64,000 nt of DNA, taken from the NCBI GenBank assembly GCA_003165595.1, contig PLWQ01000036.1, positions 112,308 through 176,307 of the forward strand, read 5' to 3'. The translations under genes were made by a program, and so were the position numbers. Origin of the DNA: Fibrobacterota bacterium. Its GTDB lineage: Bacteria > Fibrobacterota > Chitinivibrionia > Chitinivibrionales > FEN-1185. Position 1 is the first letter of the stretch. The number at the start of each line of letters is the position of its first letter. The notes beneath the pieces were generated by a model, which searched no databases, was not told the origin of the DNA, and saw only the letters and a program-made list of their open reading frames with translations. This document shows positions 62,469 through 64,000 of this stretch, piece by piece.

Positions 62469-62490
62469 CCCCCGAAGCAAGCTTCGGGGG
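62469..62490. repeat. REP-like hairpin, copy A2
   Basis: CCCCCGAAGC-AA-GCTTCGGGGG, a perfect 10-bp stem with flanking TA/TA pairing. Same core as 36041-36064; upstream of the WecA-like gene. No further gene is seen in the rest of 62341-62596. Confidence 0.7.
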
Positions 62491-62596
62491 TATGGCAACA
62501 ACTACAACGATTGGTGCAAAGCACCATTACCATACCATAAGGAAACGAAGTGACAATGCGCTCGCTGTGGGATTCATCTCTTCCGGGTAAATCCGC

Positions 62597-64000
62597 ATGA
62601 TCAGTTCGATCTTCACGATTGCGACCCTCATTTTTTGTCTGTCGGCCATTCTGGTTTTTGACTTCGTATGGTTGCTGCTCAAGTCTCCGCTTATCCGCTT
62701 TTTCACAGACAAGCCGGGAACCCGAAAGATTCACCAGCAAACAATTCCCCGCGCAGGGGGCATGTGCATTGCCGTTGTGTTCTGCGGCATGCTGTGCCTG
62801 TGGAAATTCTGGGCATTCGGCGGCTTCACGCAGCTTCCGCAGTTGTGCTTTGAGATTTGCCTGGTGATTGCGGCCGGAATGTTCGTTGTCGGGTTTTTCG
62901 ACGATACCACGTCGTTCGCGATTCTTAACAGAGCGAAATTCCTGCTTGAGTTCGTGATTGCCGCGGAAGTGGTATGCCTGTTCGGCATCAAATTCCCTGA
63001 GATCAACTTTTTCGGCATTGTTGCAATAAAGAACGAGGTCCTTTTGAGCGTGATCTCGATTTTCTGGATGGTGGGTGTCGCCAACGCCCTCAACATCATA
63101 GATGGGCTCGACGGCCTCGCGGGCACGTTCGTCTGCATCAGTTTCGCAACCGTCGCCATTCTTGCCGCACATGCGCACGCCGATGTCGTCGCGATCCTGA
63201 GCATCATCGTCGTCGGCTGCACCATCGGCTTTCTGATACACAACGTTTCGCCGGCGCGCGTTTTCCTGGGAGATACCGGGTCGTTGTTTCTCGGAATGAT
63301 GCTTGCCCTGTTTCTCATGTACATGGCGGCACTTCCCAGAGAACCTTTTTCAATCTATACTGCTTTACTCATAGCAGGTTACCCTATTCTCGACGTGGCT
63401 GTGGCAATGGGCAGAAGATTTTTCAAGGCGCGGCTGGCGGGTTCGGGATGGATTCGGAGCTTTCGGGCGATTGCCGTTGCCGACAGCGAGCATACGCATC
63501 ACCGTCTTGTGTACCGCGGTCTCAGCCACTCGCAAGCCACGCTCATTATCGCCACCCTGAGCGCAACGCTATGCGTTACCGCCATCTACACCTACCTGTT
63601 CAGGGAATTCAAGTTTGCGCTCGTGGTCTATATGTTTGTCGTTGTTTCCCTGTTTTTGTATGAACTCAATTTCTTCGACCGGTTCATCATTTACATACGG
63701 TATATCCTGCACCGGACGTCAAAAAAGCGGCCGTACAGGATCGGGGTGGTGGATGCGGATCCGATTCTTCATCACGCGCTGATCCGTTTTAAACAACGGA
63801 AGTTCTCCTTTGATTTCTTTAGTGAGCAGGATCTTCTCAAATCCCGCGATGCTATCGAGAAATTGCAGTTGCAGGCGATAACAAACGGCGACGAGCAGTT
63901 CTTCGTCACCGCGACGTGGGCAAGCGACACCCGCAAATATTCCCGTGATATGATACGATCCGTTCTTAGTGAATGGGCTAGTACAGTGTCCAGGCTAAAG
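62597..64000 (+). CDS. WecA/TagO-like undecaprenyl-phosphate sugar-1-phosphate transferase (3' end outside window)
   Basis: At least 468 residues, open to the right edge. MraY/WecA blocks: IPRAGGMCIAV, GFFDDTTSF, NALNIIDGLDGLAG, GFLIHNVSPARVFLGDTGSLFLGM and the WecA-type HTHHRL (EHTHHRLVYRGLSH). About ten membrane helices to residue ~355. It makes undecaprenyl-PP-sugar, the first step of surface polysaccharide synthesis. The ~115 soluble residues after the membrane core are unusual: WecA proteins normally end near 340-370, so this may be a fusion. Confidence 0.88.
   Translation, partial: MISSIFTIATLIFCLSAILVFDFVWLLLKSPLIRFFTDKPGTRKIHQQTIPRAGGMCIAVVFCGMLCLWKFWAFGGFTQLPQLCFEICLVIAAGMFVVGFFDDTTSFAILNRAKFLLEFVIAAEVVCLFGIKFPEINFFGIVAIKNEVLLSVISIFWMVGVANALNIIDGLDGLAGTFVCISFATVAILAAHAHADVVAILSIIVVGCTIGFLIHNVSPARVFLGDTGSLFLGMMLALFLMYMAALPREPFSIYTALLIAGYPILDVAVAMGRRFFKARLAGSGWIRSFRAIAVADSEHTHHRLVYRGLSHSQATLIIATLSATLCVTAIYTYLFREFKFALVVYMFVVVSLFLYELNFFDRFIIYIRYILHRTSKKRPYRIGVVDADPILHHALIRFKQRKFSFDFFSEQDLLKSRDAIEKLQLQAITNGDEQFFVTATWASDTRKYSRDMIRSVLSEWASTVSRLK

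Overview
The window is about 64 kb of bacterial chromosome from a diderm with flagella, roughly mid-to-high 50s % G+C by eye. Evidence for the lifestyle: several secreted proteins end in type IX-like (FlgD-like or 'type A') C-terminal sorting modules, including a gingipain-like C25 peptidase; there are FecR/Ig-like, beta-barrel, NADase-type glycan-binding and SUMF1 proteins; a sigma-28-driven flagellin; and an acetate-forming enzyme fused to PduL. I infer a fermentative member of the Fibrobacterota/Chitinispirillia-like part of the FCB group. No rRNA or marker gene is present to prove this.

Layout. 0-9 kb: end of a secreted protein, a FecR-domain surface protein, a metallophosphoesterase, TAG glycosylase, a three-gene translationally coupled L,D-transpeptidase operon (minus strand), an envelope lipoprotein with its own terminator, and a radical SAM enzyme. 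9-12.4 kb: a regulatory module in which a nitroreductase gene with a textbook sigma-54 promoter lies divergent to a XylR_N/V4R-type sigma-54 activator, with two palindromes exactly 21 bp apart between them, followed by a ferredoxin-nitroreductase fusion. 12.4-18.7 kb: a minus-strand cluster argC-argB-argD-esterase-argG-ispD. 18.7-24 kb: flagellin, then a compact RiPP-type cluster (HprK-like kinase, PqqD-like recognition protein, radical SAM/SPASM maturase, soluble S26-type peptidase, 56-residue Cys/Gly/Pro-rich precursor, convergent NTP_transf_5-type nucleotidyltransferase). This is the best candidate for an undescribed system here. 24-30.6 kb: PEBP protein, a tandem-HTH protein, a three-domain fusion (cyclic-nucleotide-binding-like + acetate kinase + PduL phosphotransacylase), a thioesterase, DAHP synthase and a methyltransferase.

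30.7-36.6 kb: a divergent SecA paralogue with a hydrophobic C-terminus, a NodIJ-like ABC exporter and small membrane proteins. 36.7-46.8 kb: a surface-polysaccharide region (B12/radical SAM, Wzx-like flippase, GT4, GT2, Wzy-like polymerase, Wzz-like chain-length protein, LspA), with a WecA/TagO-like initiating transferase entering at the right edge (62.6 kb to the end). 46.9-53.4 kb: C25 peptidase, then a more AT-rich patch of secreted proteins, a lipoprotein, a decayed propeller fragment, a second tandem-HTH protein, a DUF6515-like protein and tRNA-Lys(CTT) with a partial 3' duplication. 53.5-61.8 kb: HD-GYP and HDOD signalling proteins, a glycan-binding-like protein, an NCS2-type permease and a DUF6600-like protein that seems to start at an ATC codon.

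A dispersed intergenic repeat family (36.0-36.3, 38.1 and 62.3-62.5 kb) contains hairpins whose arms change in a compensated way between copies. All start sites, domain calls and regulatory sites were read by eye; no database search was run.
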